Assembly (NCBI RefSeq): GCF_902497855.1
Contig: NZ_CABVHU010000026.1
Coordinates: 1-64,000 of the forward strand
Reading direction: 5' to 3'
Source of the DNA: Pseudomonas fluorescens
Lineage (GTDB): Bacteria > Pseudomonadota > Gammaproteobacteria > Pseudomonadales > Pseudomonadaceae
DNA length: 64,000 bases
Positions 63,509-64,000 of the stretch are shown piece by piece. A program made the position numbers and the translations under genes. The notes beneath the pieces are model-generated. The model did no database searches. It had not been told where the DNA came from and worked only from the letters and a program-made list of their open reading frames with translations. Positions within the stretch are counted from its first letter, which is position 1. Each line of letters begins with the position of its first letter.

Positions 63509-64000
63509 ATGTCTGAATCCCCCGGAAAACTGAAGCTCGGCGCTCTGGTTGCCTTGGTCGTCGGGTCAATGATTGGCGGGGGGATTTTTTCTCTGCCGCA
63601 AAACATGGCCGCCAGTGCCGATGTCGGCGCCGTACTGATCGGCTGGGCCATCACCGCCGTCGGCATGCTGACCCTGGCCTTCGTGTTCCAGACCCTGGCC
63701 AATCGCAAGCCGGATCTGGACGGTGGTGTCTACGCCTACGCCAAGGCCGGTTTCGGCGACTACATGGGTTTCTCGTCCGCCTGGGGGTACTGGATCAGCG
63801 CCTGGCTGGGCAACGTCGGCTATTTCGTGCTGCTGTTCAGCACCCTGGGTTACTTTTTCCCGATCTTCGGCGAAGGCAACACGGTGGCGGCGATCATTGG
63901 TGCATCGGTGCTGCTCTGGGGCGTGCATTTCCTGGTGCTGCGGGGGATCAAGGAAGCGGCATTCATCAACCTGGTGACCACTGTAGCCAAGGTCGTGCCG
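63509..64000 (+). CDS. arcD: Arginine:ornithine antiporter ArcD, start of the arcDABC-type operon (runs off the window)
   Basis: 164 codons are open from the ATG at 63509 to the window edge, preceded by GGAGG. The product MSESPGKLKLGALVALVVGS, then MIGGGIFSLPQNMAASADVG, is closely similar to the leftward copy and to ArcD. It exchanges arginine for ornithine in anaerobic arginine fermentation. Whether arcA, arcB and arcC follow cannot be seen. Confidence 0.85.
   Translation, partial: MSESPGKLKLGALVALVVGSMIGGGIFSLPQNMAASADVGAVLIGWAITAVGMLTLAFVFQTLANRKPDLDGGVYAYAKAGFGDYMGFSSAWGYWISAWLGNVGYFVLLFSTLGYFFPIFGEGNTVAAIIGASVLLWGVHFLVLRGIKEAAFINLVTTVAKVVP

Overview
The window is GC-rich, gene-dense DNA from a Pseudomonas species. 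The evidence is the csiR-glaH-lhgO-gabD locus, the GTAGGAGC-type REP elements, the CioAB-type oxidase and an ArcD gene behind an ANR-like box. No rRNA, tRNA, CRISPR array, transposase or integrase is visible. Most of it reads as a large accessory catabolic region for hydrophobic acids, aldehydes and alcohols, set between ordinary chromosomal genes.

Layout. 1-262: start of a Tat-exported sulfite-oxidase-like molybdoenzyme. 476-5189: glutarate degradation (CsiR regulator, GlaH, LhgO, GabD), closed by REP elements. 5429-7783: TetR regulator, thioesterase and iron-dependent alcohol dehydrogenase. 8151-13303: a LuxE-like acyl-activating enzyme, a LuxC-like acyl reductase and two medium-chain dehydrogenases, with no luciferase genes. 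13479-28516: a leftward run coding for a serine hydrolase, outer-membrane DUF1302 protein, DUF1329 protein, YCF48-like protein, MMPL transporter, acyl-CoA dehydrogenase, acyl-CoA synthetase, FadB-like enzyme, thiolase and thioesterase. This is a full uptake plus beta-oxidation set. 28756-29787: AraC-type regulator A. 30052-36450: a leftward operon coding for a quinone reductase, TauD-type dioxygenase, BKACE enzyme, MFS transporter, FrnE-like protein, Rieske protein and YeiH-like exporter.

36591-38980: cyanide-insensitive bd oxidase (CioAB). 39165-43436: a mug remnant, a Rap1a/Tai-like protein, an MFS transporter, a VIT-like protein and an N-terminally truncated MltF-like gene. 43548-52618: a second DUF1302/DUF1329/YCF48/MMPL module, an SDR enzyme and AraC-type regulator B. 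52858-57541: a second BKACE-MFS pair, an acyl-CoA synthetase and a carboxymuconolactone-decarboxylase-like protein. 57664-58707: AraC-type regulator C. 58891-61689: small exported proteins and a QEGLA-type putative metallopeptidase. 61684-64000: two divergent ArcD-like antiporters flanking an FNR/ANR dyad.

How it may work together (inference). Three AraC paralogues sit among tandem half-sites repeated every 21 bp. One class of site lies in front of the sulfite-oxidase-like gene, the hydrolase/beta-oxidation operon and the dioxygenase operon, and a related site lies in front of the second BKACE operon. A second class lies 61-62 bp in front of the second DUF1302 module and the carboxymuconolactone-decarboxylase-like gene. 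The region therefore looks like one regulon that imports a hydrophobic compound, oxidises or activates it, and degrades it to acetyl-CoA. The dioxygenase, YeiH-like exporter and sulfite-oxidase-like gene together make an organosulfur substrate worth testing. The substrate is not identified from sequence.
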